In this document: positions 8,999 through 16,165 of the stretch, piece by piece | How the letters are laid out: the number at the start of each line of letters is the position of its first letter | How positions within the stretch are numbered: position 1 is the first letter of the stretch | The notes under the pieces: model-generated | Databases searched by the model: none | What the model saw: only the letters and a program-made list of their open reading frames with translations | What the model was told of the DNA's origin: nothing | Made by a program: the position numbers and the translations under genes | DNA from: Microbacterium sp. SORGH_AS_0888 | GTDB lineage: Bacteria > Actinomycetota > Actinomycetes > Actinomycetales > Microbacteriaceae | Reading direction: 5' to 3' | DNA: 64,000 bases | Assembly (NCBI RefSeq): GCF_030818905.1 | Contig: NZ_JAUTAZ010000001.1 | Coordinates: 3,224,001-3,288,000 of the forward strand

Positions 8999-10751
8999 GG
9001 CTCTGCTGTCGGCCACGGTGGTGGCCTCGCTCGCGGCGGTCGTGATCCTCGCCGGCACGCTGCCCAACTTCTGGATCTACCTCGTCACCACGGCGGGTAT
9101 CAATGCGCTCATCGCGTTGAGCGTCGGAGTGACCTTCGGCTACATCGGCATCAGCTCGCTGTGCCAGCTGTCCTTCGCCGCCGCAGGTGCGTGGATCACC
9201 GCCAAGCTCGTCTTGGACTTCGGCCTGCCCGTGCTGGTCGCGGTGCTCGCCGGGGCCGTCGTCGCCGGGGTGCTCGGCACGCTCGTCGGGGTGTTGGCCC
9301 TGCGCCTGCGCGACGTGGATCTGATGGTTGTCACGCTCGCGTTCGCGATCGCCTTCCAGCAGATCATCGGCAATGTCGGTTTCCCGGGCGGCGCCGGCAC
9401 ACTGTTCATCGGGCGCCCGTCGTTCCTCGCCAATGATCGAGTCTTCATGATCGCGACGTGGGGTGCGTTCGCCGTGGTCGCCGGTGCGATGGTCTTCGTC
9501 TCGCATCGTCGTCTCGGCCGCTCCTGGCTGGCCATCAAGCACTCCGAGCGATCCTCCGCGGCGATGGGGATGCGGCTTCTTCCCACCCGCTTGATGGCGA
9601 TCGCGATCGGGGCCGCGATCGCGGGCTTCGGTGGATCGATGCTCCTCGTCCAGCAAGGGGTGATCGACCAGGCGTCGTTCTCGCCGATGGCCTCCCTCAC
9701 CATCTTCCTCGCCGCGGTCATGTCCGGGGCACGATACGTGGAAGGCGCGGTCATGGCGGGACTGTTCAGCACGATCTTCCCCGTCGTGCTGACCTCGCTC
9801 GGGGTCTCGGGCGGTTACAACAACGTGCTCTTCGCCGTCGGCGCGATCCAGGTGCTCGCCACCGGTCGGGAGGGCATGGCCGCCGACATCCGGTCCGGGC
9901 TTCGACGCCTTCTCCGCGCGACCAAGGTCGTGCCGGCCGCCGCTGTGCTCGAGACGGGCACCGTGGCGGTGCCGCCCGCGGCCGCCGTGGCCGCGAGCCG
10001 GCGTCGCGACGCCGACGCCACGACTCGCGCGGCCGGCGGGGCGGAGACGCTGTCTGTCTCGGGTGTGACGGTGAGCTTCTCCGGCGTGCCCGCTCTGCGC
10101 GACGTGGACTTCTCCATGGACGCCGGATCGGTCGTGGGTCTCATCGGTCCGAACGGCGCCGGCAAGTCGACGTTCGTCGACATCGTGTCCGGGTTCACTC
10201 GCAGCTACAGCGGCGATGTCCGGCTCGGCGAAGACAGCATGAACGGCTGGGGCCCGCAAGCACGCGCACGCGCGGGGGTGCGCCGCACGTTCCAACGCGA
10301 ACGCACGATTCCCGAGCTGACGATCGGCGAGTACGTGGCGCTCGCCAGTCCGCACGGGCACTCCGTGGCGATCGCCGAGGAGCTGGCGGCGACGTTCCGC
10401 ATCCCGGCGCTGTCGACCAGGATCGAACGCGTCGACATCGGAACCCGGCGGCTCATCGAGGTCGTCGCCGCGGCCGCGTCGTCTCCGCGCTTCCTGCTGC
10501 TGGACGAGCCCGCAGCCGGGCTCGGCGAGGCGCAGGTCGAGTCGCTCATTCGCGGCGTCTCGGCGATCCCTGCCATCTGCGGTGCCGGTGTGCTCGTGAT
10601 CGAGCACGACATGCGAATCGTGAGCGCGCTGTGCCAATCGATCACCGTGCTCAACTTCGGGCAGGTGATCGCCAGCGGGGCCCCCGACGACGTCCTGAGC
10701 CGGGATCTCGTCGTCAGTGCCTACCTGGGAGGAGCGGACATCGATGAGTGA
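8985..10751 (+). CDS. Fused ABC permease-ATPase, LivM-LivG
   Basis: 588 residues. Residues 1-300 are a LivM permease (about eight helices; coupling loop SWLAIKHSERSSAAMGM). An Ala-rich linker (about 310-345) joins it to a LivG ATPase. Walker A GPNGAGKST lies near residue 390, Walker B LLLDEPAAG near 505 and the switch His in EHDM near 540. The signature region before Walker B reads VDIGTRRLIEVVAAAA instead of LSGGQ or LPYGQ, so this half is degenerate there. LivM-LivG fusions are known in actinobacteria. In a heterodimer with the next ATPase, which has a canonical LSGGQQQ, one active site could still work (inference). Confidence 0.88.
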   Translation: MTRVKALLSATVVASLAAVVILAGTLPNFWIYLVTTAGINALIALSVGVTFGYIGISSLCQLSFAAAGAWITAKLVLDFGLPVLVAVLAGAVVAGVLGTLVGVLALRLRDVDLMVVTLAFAIAFQQIIGNVGFPGGAGTLFIGRPSFLANDRVFMIATWGAFAVVAGAMVFVSHRRLGRSWLAIKHSERSSAAMGMRLLPTRLMAIAIGAAIAGFGGSMLLVQQGVIDQASFSPMASLTIFLAAVMSGARYVEGAVMAGLFSTIFPVVLTSLGVSGGYNNVLFAVGAIQVLATGREGMAADIRSGLRRLLRATKVVPAAAVLETGTVAVPPAAAVAASRRRDADATTRAAGGAETLSVSGVTVSFSGVPALRDVDFSMDAGSVVGLIGPNGAGKSTFVDIVSGFTRSYSGDVRLGEDSMNGWGPQARARAGVRRTFQRERTIPELTIGEYVALASPHGHSVAIAEELAATFRIPALSTRIERVDIGTRRLIEVVAAAASSPRFLLLDEPAAGLGEAQVESLIRGVSAIPAICGAGVLVIEHDMRIVSALCQSITVLNFGQVIASGAPDDVLSRDLVVSAYLGGADIDE

Positions 10752-11433
10752 ACTCATCCTCGATGCGGTACGCATCGAAAGAGAGGGCCGCAGCGTCGTG
10801 CGCGACGTGAACCTGGTCGCGCGTTCCGGTGAAGTGACGCTCCTGCTGGGAAGCAACGGCGCAGGCAAGACGACCCTGCTGGAAGGCGTGTCGGGTGTCA
10901 TCCCCATCGCCGGCGGCACCGTGGCGCTGGACGGCGCGCAGCTCAACCGGCTGTCCGTCTTCCGGCGCACGCGCCTGGGCCTGGCCCACGTGCAGGAGGG
11001 GCGAAGCGTCTTCGGACCGCTGACGGTCGAGGAGAACCTCAGGGTCACGGGAGGCGCGAGCGACATCGCGCGCGCCTACGACCTGTTCCCCGAGCTCGTG
11101 GAGAAGCGCACGACGCCCGCCGCGCAGCTGTCCGGCGGTCAGCAGCAGATGCTCGTCATCGCCCGTGCCCTTGCGCAGCGACCGGCTGTGCTCATGATCG
11201 ACGAGCTGTCGCTGGGGCTTGCCCCCAAGCTCGTGACTCGCCTGCTGAAGGCGGTCCGATCGCTCGCGGACGACGGCCTGGCGATCATCCTCGTCGAGCA
11301 GTACGCGCACCTCGCTCTGACGTACGGAGACCGCGCCTATCTCTTCGCCCGCGGCTCGGTGGCGCACGAGCTCTCCTGCGCCGAGCTCATCGACCAGCCG
11401 GACCTGCTTCGCGCGGTCTACCTGGACACCTGA
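10744..11433 (+). CDS. livF: ABC importer ATPase, LivF type
   Basis: 229-residue ATPase. Walker A GSNGAGKTT, signature LSGGQQQ, Walker B AVLMIDELSLG and the switch His region LVEQYAH (Gln-Tyr-Ala-His, typical of LivF) are all present. ATG 10744 overlaps the previous gene by eight bases and follows GGAGGAG, so the pair is translationally coupled. It supplies the second ATPase subunit of the importer. The frame also opens at 10717, but that start lacks a ribosome site. Confidence 0.88.
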   Translation: MSELILDAVRIEREGRSVVRDVNLVARSGEVTLLLGSNGAGKTTLLEGVSGVIPIAGGTVALDGAQLNRLSVFRRTRLGLAHVQEGRSVFGPLTVEENLRVTGGASDIARAYDLFPELVEKRTTPAAQLSGGQQQMLVIARALAQRPAVLMIDELSLGLAPKLVTRLLKAVRSLADDGLAIILVEQYAHLALTYGDRAYLFARGSVAHELSCAELIDQPDLLRAVYLDT

Positions 11434-11456
11434 TCCCTCACCCCTGAAAGGAAGTC

Positions 11457-11543
11457 ATGGGTCTCGAAATCTTCAGCGGAGTGATCGGCCGCACTGGGGA
11501 CCGACACGGTCATCGTCGGCGCGGTGTGGGGGCGACGGCATGA
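11457..11543 (+). CDS. 28-codon ORF coupled to the downstream SDR gene
   Basis: Unrecognised. ATG 11457 follows a strong GAAAGGAAG ribosome site, and the frame (starting MGLEIFSGVIGRTGDRH, then Arg-rich) ends in an ATGA overlap with the SDR gene at 11540. It could be a translated leader that drives the SDR by coupling, a real small protein, or the junction left when a larger gene between the importer and SDR was deleted. The first ten residues look like the natural start of a protein and the rest does not, which favours a remnant (inference). Confidence 0.35.
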   Translation: MGLEIFSGVIGRTGDRHGHRRRGVGATA

Positions 11544-12301
11544 CGGGTCGGCTGGCGGGCAAGTCCGTTCTCATCACGGGGGCGGCCGGGGGTCAGGGCA
11601 TCGTGGCGGTGGAGATCATGGCTCGTGAAGGTGCCACGGTGCTCGCGACAGATGTCGTGGAGCTGTCGCCGGCCCTGCGGGAGCGGATGTCGGCCGCGTC
11701 GGCGGAGTACGTGCGCGCCGATCTGACCGAGCCCGGCGAGGTCGACCGGGTGGTGACGGCCACGCTGACGCGATCGGGTCGCATCGATGTCCTCTACAGC
11801 AACCACGCGATCACGCAACCGCTGCAGCCGTTCATCGAGACGACGACGGAGTTCTTCGACCGCGTGTTCGAGATCAACGTCCGCTCGGTCTTCCGGCTGA
11901 CGCAGAGGTGCGCCGTCGAGATGCGTCGCGCGGGTGGCGGAGTCATGGTTCTCGTGGCCAGCACGGCGGGGCTCCGCGCCGTCCGGGGGATCACCGCGTA
12001 CTCCATGACCAAGGCCGCGCTCATCCAGCTGGGACGCTCACTGGCGGCGGAGCTGGCCGATGACGGCGTGCGCGTCAACGTCATCTGTCCCGGTGTGATC
12101 GACACGCCGATGGCGACGCTGCCCACCGCCCACCTCGAGGAGGCCGAGCGGGAGACCGTGGCGCAGGCGGTCATCGACTCCGCCGCCCTGCGGCGTATGG
12201 GGCGGCCCGAGGAGGTCGTTCAGCTCGGGGTGCATCTCGCGAGCGATGAGTCCAGCTTCACGACCGGCGCCGTCATCCCGGTCGACGGCGGGGTCTTCTG
12301 A
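11540..12301 (+). CDS. Short-chain dehydrogenase/reductase
   Basis: 253-residue classical SDR. The nucleotide site TGAAGGQG, the Ser region VASTAG, catalytic YSMTK and the C-terminal FTTGAVIPVDGG are all present. It oxidises or reduces a hydroxyl/carbonyl with NAD(P); the substrate is unknown. Its start is fixed by an ATGA overlap with the small ORF upstream. It lies at the 3' end of the importer operon and faces a second SDR on the other strand, with a strong hairpin between them. Confidence 0.85.
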   Translation: MTGRLAGKSVLITGAAGGQGIVAVEIMAREGATVLATDVVELSPALRERMSAASAEYVRADLTEPGEVDRVVTATLTRSGRIDVLYSNHAITQPLQPFIETTTEFFDRVFEINVRSVFRLTQRCAVEMRRAGGGVMVLVASTAGLRAVRGITAYSMTKAALIQLGRSLAAELADDGVRVNVICPGVIDTPMATLPTAHLEEAERETVAQAVIDSAALRRMGRPEEVVQLGVHLASDESSFTTGAVIPVDGGVF

Positions 12302-12307
12302 GACGCC

Positions 12308-12349
12308 CGTGGAGGGGTCGCGCCCGTTCGTGGGCGCGGCCCCTCCACG
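12308..12349. terminator. Bidirectional hairpin terminator
   Basis: CGTGGAGGGGTCGCGCCC (12308-12325) pairs with GGGCGCGGCCCCTCCACG (12332-12349) with a single G-T wobble and a six-base loop. It fills the gap between two convergent SDR genes. Confidence 0.75.
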
Positions 12350-13156
12350 TCAGCGCGAGGTCCAGCCGCCGTCGACGGTGATGACCGAGCCGGTCACGAA
12401 CGACGACGCATCCGAGCAGAGCCAGGTCGCGACATCCGCCACCTCGTCAGGGCGGCCCATCCGCCCGATCGGCAGATTGGCCAGCTGGACCGCGTCCGCG
12501 GCCTCTCTCTCCTCGGGGGTGTTCCCGAAGGCGCGGGCGCTCGGGGTGTCGATCGTGCCGGGAGCGATGGCATTGACGCGCACGCCGGCCGCGGCGTGCT
12601 CCAGGGCCGCGCCGCGTGTGAGTCCGATCACGGCGTGCTTGGTGGCGGTGTAGGGCACCAGGTCGGCGAACCCGACCATCCCGAACATGGATGCCATGTT
12701 CACGATGACGCCGCCCTGCTCCTGCATGTAGCGCAGCTCGTGCTTCAGGCACAGCCACGTGCCGGTCACGTTGACGGCGAGGATCCGGTCGAAGTCCTCT
12801 CGACGCCAGTCGACCAGCTTCCGTGGCGGGCCGCCGAACCCCGCGTTGTTGAGCGCGTAGTCGAGCCCGCCGAAGCTGTCCACCGTGGCCTCGACCGCCG
12901 CGCGCACGTCGGCCTCGACCGATACGTCGCATCGCAATGGTCGACCGATTCCCCCCGCCAGCTCGATCTGGCGCACCGTCTCCGCGGCGGCCTCGACATC
13001 GATGTCGGCCACCGCGACGGCGTCGCCGCGCGCGGCGAAGGCAAGGGCGCTGGCGCGGCCGATCCCGGCGCCGGCGCCGGTGACGAACGTCACGCGATGG
13101 TCGCGGTTCCGGGTGGTCGCGGTCTGAGCGAAGGGGGTGTGCGCCGGTGCATCCAT
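12350..13156 (-). CDS. Short-chain dehydrogenase/reductase
   Basis: 268-residue classical SDR with TGAGAGIGRASA, NNAGFGG, the Ser region NMASMFG, catalytic YTATK and the C-terminal FVTGSVITVDGGW. Family role as above; the precise substrate is unknown. It is not a close copy of the other SDR. It is transcribed divergently from a MarR gene, and the perfect palindrome at 13180-13193 lies in the shared promoter region, so that MarR protein probably controls it. An alternative start a few codons inside (before TTRNRDHRVTFVTG) is possible. Confidence 0.85.
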   Translation of the reverse strand: MDAPAHTPFAQTATTRNRDHRVTFVTGAGAGIGRASALAFAARGDAVAVADIDVEAAAETVRQIELAGGIGRPLRCDVSVEADVRAAVEATVDSFGGLDYALNNAGFGGPPRKLVDWRREDFDRILAVNVTGTWLCLKHELRYMQEQGGVIVNMASMFGMVGFADLVPYTATKHAVIGLTRGAALEHAAAGVRVNAIAPGTIDTPSARAFGNTPEEREAADAVQLANLPIGRMGRPDEVADVATWLCSDASSFVTGSVITVDGGWTSR

Positions 13157-13179
13157 GGAGGTGACCTTACCCCGAATAT

Positions 13180-13193
13180 GTTCGATATCGAAC
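13180..13193. promoter_or_regulatory. Palindromic operator between SDR and MarR genes
   Basis: GTTCGATATCGAAC is a perfect 14-bp palindrome, flanked by further TTCG/CGAA half-sites (CGAA at 13173 and 13193, TTCG at 13198). It lies midway between the divergent starts at 13156 and 13225. It is different from the GTCAA-N4-TTGAC sites, so the two MarR proteins here probably have different targets. Confidence 0.6.
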
Positions 13194-13224
13194 GAATTTC
13201 GTCCGTTCGCGCTAGGCTGGCAGT

Positions 13225-13794
13225 GTGACTCGGAAGCGCGGACGCCTCGCCCCTCGTGCGAGTGAGTTCGGCGAGCTCGCGCGCGCCGCGCTCGTGGCGT
13301 CGCGGCCGGACGCGTCCGTGGAGTCCATGGATGTCGTGCTCGGGCTGGTGCGAGTGGGCAACCGGCTGCAGCACGACCTCGAGAGGACCGTGCATCGTCC
13401 CCAGGGGATGACGTGGGCGGCGTACCGCGTCTTGTTCACCCTGGGCGCGGCCGGCCCGCTCGCGCCCAACGACCTCGCGCGTCTGTCGAGCGTGACCCCG
13501 GCGAGCATGTCCGCCGTGCTCAACACCCTCGAGAAGTACGGCATGGTGACGCGTGCCCGCTCCGACGTCGACGCCCGGATGACGATCGTGACCATGACCG
13601 ACCATGGCGGGGACACCCTCGAGCGCCTCTTGGGCTTGAACAACCGGCGTGAAGAACAATGGGCGGCGATACTCACCGAGCGGGAGAGGGTGACACTCAT
13701 CCGCCTCCTCGACAAGCTCCTCGCGGCTCACCTCCCGCCCTTCGATCCCGACGAGGAGCAGGGAGCCGGGTCGACCCCCCAATCTGTCAAATAG
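13225..13794 (+). CDS. MarR-family regulator
   Basis: 189-residue winged-helix regulator. The fold is seen in LQHDLERTVHRPQGMTWAAYR, the recognition region PNDLARLSSVTPASMSAVL and the wing DVDARMTIVTMTDHG. GTG 13225 is the start. A long N-terminal extension of about 30 residues precedes the domain. It is divergent from an SDR gene with a palindrome between, and its stop codon lies inside operator B. MarR dimers usually repress and are released by a pathway ligand such as an aryl-CoA or aromatic acid. Confidence 0.88.
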   Translation: MTRKRGRLAPRASEFGELARAALVASRPDASVESMDVVLGLVRVGNRLQHDLERTVHRPQGMTWAAYRVLFTLGAAGPLAPNDLARLSSVTPASMSAVLNTLEKYGMVTRARSDVDARMTIVTMTDHGGDTLERLLGLNNRREEQWAAILTERERVTLIRLLDKLLAAHLPPFDPDEEQGAGSTPQSVK

Positions 13795-13801
13795 TTGACA
13801 A
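13784..13801. promoter_or_regulatory. Operator site B with embedded -35 element
   Basis: CTGTCAAATAGTTGACAA: a perfect TGTCAA-N4-TTGACA dyad. Its right half TTGACA (13795-13800) is a consensus -35; 17 bases on, CATGAT (13818-13823) can serve as -10, putting the transcript start near 13830, directly at ATG 13831. The site therefore both marks the promoter and would occlude it when bound. Confidence 0.65.
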
Positions 13802-13830
13802 TGTGGGGTTCCGCCCCCATGATTGTGGTC

Positions 13831-14301
13831 ATGACGACGATGTCGATGACGATGACGCAGCTGGCGGCCGCCAGGGATGTCCCCCTCGGCGTGAGCGGAG
13901 GGCTGACCGTCTCGCAGGAGCGCGTGGACCGCTTCGCCGACGCGACGGGCGACCATGCGTGGATGCACGTCGACGTCGAGCGAGCCGCCGCGAGCTCGTT
14001 CGGGGGGACGATCGCGCACGGCTTCCTCGGACTCGGTCTGATGCCGTTGCTGCTCCTCGACCTCCTCGAGGTCTCCGACTCGGCCTTCGGGCTCAACTAC
14101 GGCGTCGAGTCGGTGCGGTTCCCCTCGCCGCTCCTGGTGGGAAGCAGTGTGCGGCTGCAGGCGACCCTCGTCTCGGGTGAGCTGCGCCCGCAGGGCGTGC
14201 TCGCCCGCATCGCCGGCACGCTCGTCGTCGATGGTGCGGTCAAGCCCGCCGTGTCGGCCCAGATGCTCGCTCTGTTCATGCGTCACACCGAGGAAGGATG
14301 A
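13831..14301 (+). CDS. MaoC-like (R)-hydratase
   Basis: About 156-residue hotdog dehydratase of the MaoC/PhaJ family. The active-site motif is ATGDHAWMHVD, with the catalytic Asp and His, followed by FGGTIAHGFLGLGL. It hydrates a trans-2-enoyl-CoA or dehydrates an (R)-3-hydroxyacyl-CoA. Several ATG codons are in frame (13801, 13819, 13831 and later). None has a ribosome site, but a -35/-10 pair in operator B predicts a transcript starting at about 13830, so a leaderless message from ATG 13831 is favoured (inference). First gene of an operon with the cupin, crotonase and second MarR gene. Confidence 0.8.
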   Translation: MTTMSMTMTQLAAARDVPLGVSGGLTVSQERVDRFADATGDHAWMHVDVERAAASSFGGTIAHGFLGLGLMPLLLLDLLEVSDSAFGLNYGVESVRFPSPLLVGSSVRLQATLVSGELRPQGVLARIAGTLVVDGAVKPAVSAQMLALFMRHTEEG

Positions 14302-14305
14302 CAAC

Positions 14306-14764
14306 ATGTCGCGTCGAATCGTGACCGGGAACGTCGAAGGGCGTTCGAGGGTGATCTCGGACGAGGAGATCGTCTTCGACGGATTCTCCGCGCAGGTCTG
14401 GACCGTCGAACCGGATGCCCTGCCGTCGTGGATCTCGCCTCACGATCCCGCGACCGCGCTGCCCTTCGAGCCCGCCGCCGGCGCGAGCCGGTCGATGATC
14501 GTGCACCTGACGCCGGAGAACGTTCGCGAGCAGCGGGCGATGCCGCTGCCGGGCGTTCGGGAGCACGGCTTCCATACGACGCGTTCCATCGACTACGTCG
14601 TCGTCCTCGACGGCTGGATCCGCCTCGATCTCGACGACGAGAGCGTCGATCTCGCTGCCGGCGACGTGGTGATCCAGCAGGCGACGAGCCACGCCTGGAG
14701 CACGGTGGGAGAAGAGTCCGGAACGTTCTTCGTCGTGGTCACGACCGTGGACGCGCTGCTGTGA
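14306..14764 (+). CDS. Cupin-domain protein
   Basis: 152 residues with a single C-terminal cupin barrel: the first motif is seen around GFHTTRSIDYVVVLDG and the second around AGDVVIQQATSHAWS. The metal ligands are incomplete compared with dioxygenases, since the HxH of motif 1 is reduced to one His. It may be a small-molecule binder, isomerase or regulator. ATG 14306 follows AGGAAGG at eight bases. The stop overlaps the next gene as GTGA. The function is not known. Confidence 0.75.
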   Translation: MSRRIVTGNVEGRSRVISDEEIVFDGFSAQVWTVEPDALPSWISPHDPATALPFEPAAGASRSMIVHLTPENVREQRAMPLPGVREHGFHTTRSIDYVVVLDGWIRLDLDDESVDLAAGDVVIQQATSHAWSTVGEESGTFFVVVTTVDALL

Positions 14765-15516
14765 CGCAGGTCGTCACGAGCGTCGGCGACGACGGCGTCG
14801 CGCGTCTCGCGCTGGGAGGGGAGGAGACGTTGAACGCCCTCGATGACGGCGTCGTCTCCGACTTCGGGCGGGCGTTGTCCGCGGTTCTCGCGGATCCGAG
14901 GGTGCGCGTGGTCGTGGTGGAAGGGGGCCGGCGCTCCTTCAGCGTCGGAGGCGACCTCGCGATGCTGGCGGAGATGCATCATGAGGTCGTCGGCGGCGCG
15001 GGGGAGGCCGTGGTGTCGCGCCTGCGGGCGAATGCCGATGTCGTCCATGAGCTGCTGACGGCATCCACGCCGACGATCGCCCTCGTGGAGGGGTACTGCA
15101 TCGGGGCGGGCATGGCGATCGCGGCGGCCTGCGACATCCGCATCGGATCCCCGCGGGCGACCTTCGACACCGCATATCTCAGCGTCGGCCTGGGGAGCGA
15201 CTTCGGTCTGGGCTGGCTGTTGTCGAGGCTGTGCGGTGTCTCGCAGGCGACCGCGCTCCTTCTCTCGCCCGGCCGGATCTCGGCTGATCATGCCCACCGC
15301 ATCGGGCTGCTGACCGAGGTGCACGATGACGCCCGAGCGCAGGTCGCGGCGCTCGCCGCCCGGATCGCCGGATACCCGGAAGCGGCGGTCGCGGCCATGA
15401 AGGACAACGTGCGGGCGGCGTCTGGCCAGGGGTTCGCCGAGTACGCCGACGGCGAAGCTCGACGCTTCGTCGAGACGCTGGCGGCGGCTTCGTCGTTCGG
15501 TGCGCCCAGGACCTGA
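14761..15516 (+). CDS. Crotonase-fold protein, isomerase-like
   Basis: 251 residues of the enoyl-CoA hydratase/isomerase superfamily. The oxyanion motifs are SVGGDLAMLAE and GYCIGAGMAIAAACDIRI. The hydratase glutamates are missing (GAGMA and FDTAYLSVG), while the SVGLGSDFGLGW stretch resembles the PaaG/enoyl-CoA isomerase group, which uses an Asp. An isomerase moving a double bond is therefore as likely as a hydratase. GTG 14761 overlaps the cupin stop, giving coupling. Followed by the second MarR gene in the same operon. Confidence 0.82.
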   Translation: MTQVVTSVGDDGVARLALGGEETLNALDDGVVSDFGRALSAVLADPRVRVVVVEGGRRSFSVGGDLAMLAEMHHEVVGGAGEAVVSRLRANADVVHELLTASTPTIALVEGYCIGAGMAIAAACDIRIGSPRATFDTAYLSVGLGSDFGLGWLLSRLCGVSQATALLLSPGRISADHAHRIGLLTEVHDDARAQVAALAARIAGYPEAAVAAMKDNVRAASGQGFAEYADGEARRFVETLAAASSFGAPRT

Positions 15517-15541
15517 CCGGGTTCGCACATATCATGAGGCC

Positions 15542-16087
15542 ATGTCAGTGCCCGACAATCCTGCGCCCCATGACATCGGACCTGTCGAGTACAGCGACGC
15601 CGCGATGCGCTACGCGTCCTCGATCGAGGACGGTGTGGACGCGAGTCATATGCGTCTCGGAATCAATCTGGTCCGTGCCGCCAATGTCTTCGTCGGGGTC
15701 TCGGAGCGCCGGGTGCACCGCCCGAAGGGTCTCAGCTGGAGCGGCTTCAGCGCGATGTTCGCCCTGTCCGTCTTCGACGCTCTGGAGGCGCGGACCATCT
15801 CGCGGCTCATCGGCGTGACGCGACAGGCGACATCGGTCGTCCTGGCGACGCTCGAGCGCAAGGGGCTCATCACGCGGAAGCGTCCACGGGATGCGGACGG
15901 TCGCCTGCTCACGGTGCGGCTGACCGACGAAGGGCGCCGCATCGCTCGTGAGGCCGTCACCGAGCAGAACCTGCTGGTCGAACGCTGGTTCGCGCCGTTG
16001 ACCGATGATGAGCGCGCGCAGCTGGATCGGCTGCTCGAGAAGCTGGTCAACCACGGCGATGCCGCCGACGAGGCCGATCGCAGCTAG
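15542..16087 (+). CDS. MarR-family regulator, candidate master regulator
   Basis: 181-residue winged-helix protein. The DNA-binding core runs from LSWSGFSAMFALSVFD through ISRLIGVTRQATSVVLATLE to the wing KRPRDADGRLLTVRLTDEG. ATG 15542 is preceded by GAGG at a short distance and by the frame from 15500. It ends the operon that begins at operator B and lies directly before operator C, so it is the best candidate to bind the GTCAA-N4-TTGAC sites and to regulate itself through operon B (inference). MarR proteins of this kind govern hydroxycinnamate and aromatic acid genes in several bacteria. Confidence 0.85.
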   Translation: MSVPDNPAPHDIGPVEYSDAAMRYASSIEDGVDASHMRLGINLVRAANVFVGVSERRVHRPKGLSWSGFSAMFALSVFDALEARTISRLIGVTRQATSVVLATLERKGLITRKRPRDADGRLLTVRLTDEGRRIAREAVTEQNLLVERWFAPLTDDERAQLDRLLEKLVNHGDAADEADRS

Positions 16088-16106
16088 TCGTCGGGGCGAC
16101 ACTTGA

Positions 16107-16124
16107 TAGTCAAGTAGTTGACAA
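16107..16124. promoter_or_regulatory. Operator site C
   Basis: TAGTCAAGTAGTTGACAA, with perfect arms GTCAA (16109-16113) and TTGAC (16118-16122). As in site B, the right half contains TTGACA, a consensus -35, 43 bases before the start of the beta-oxidation operon at 16166. Confidence 0.65.
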
Positions 16125-16165
16125 AGTAGTCTGAGGGTCTGGATCCCTTACGACAACGGAGTCTC

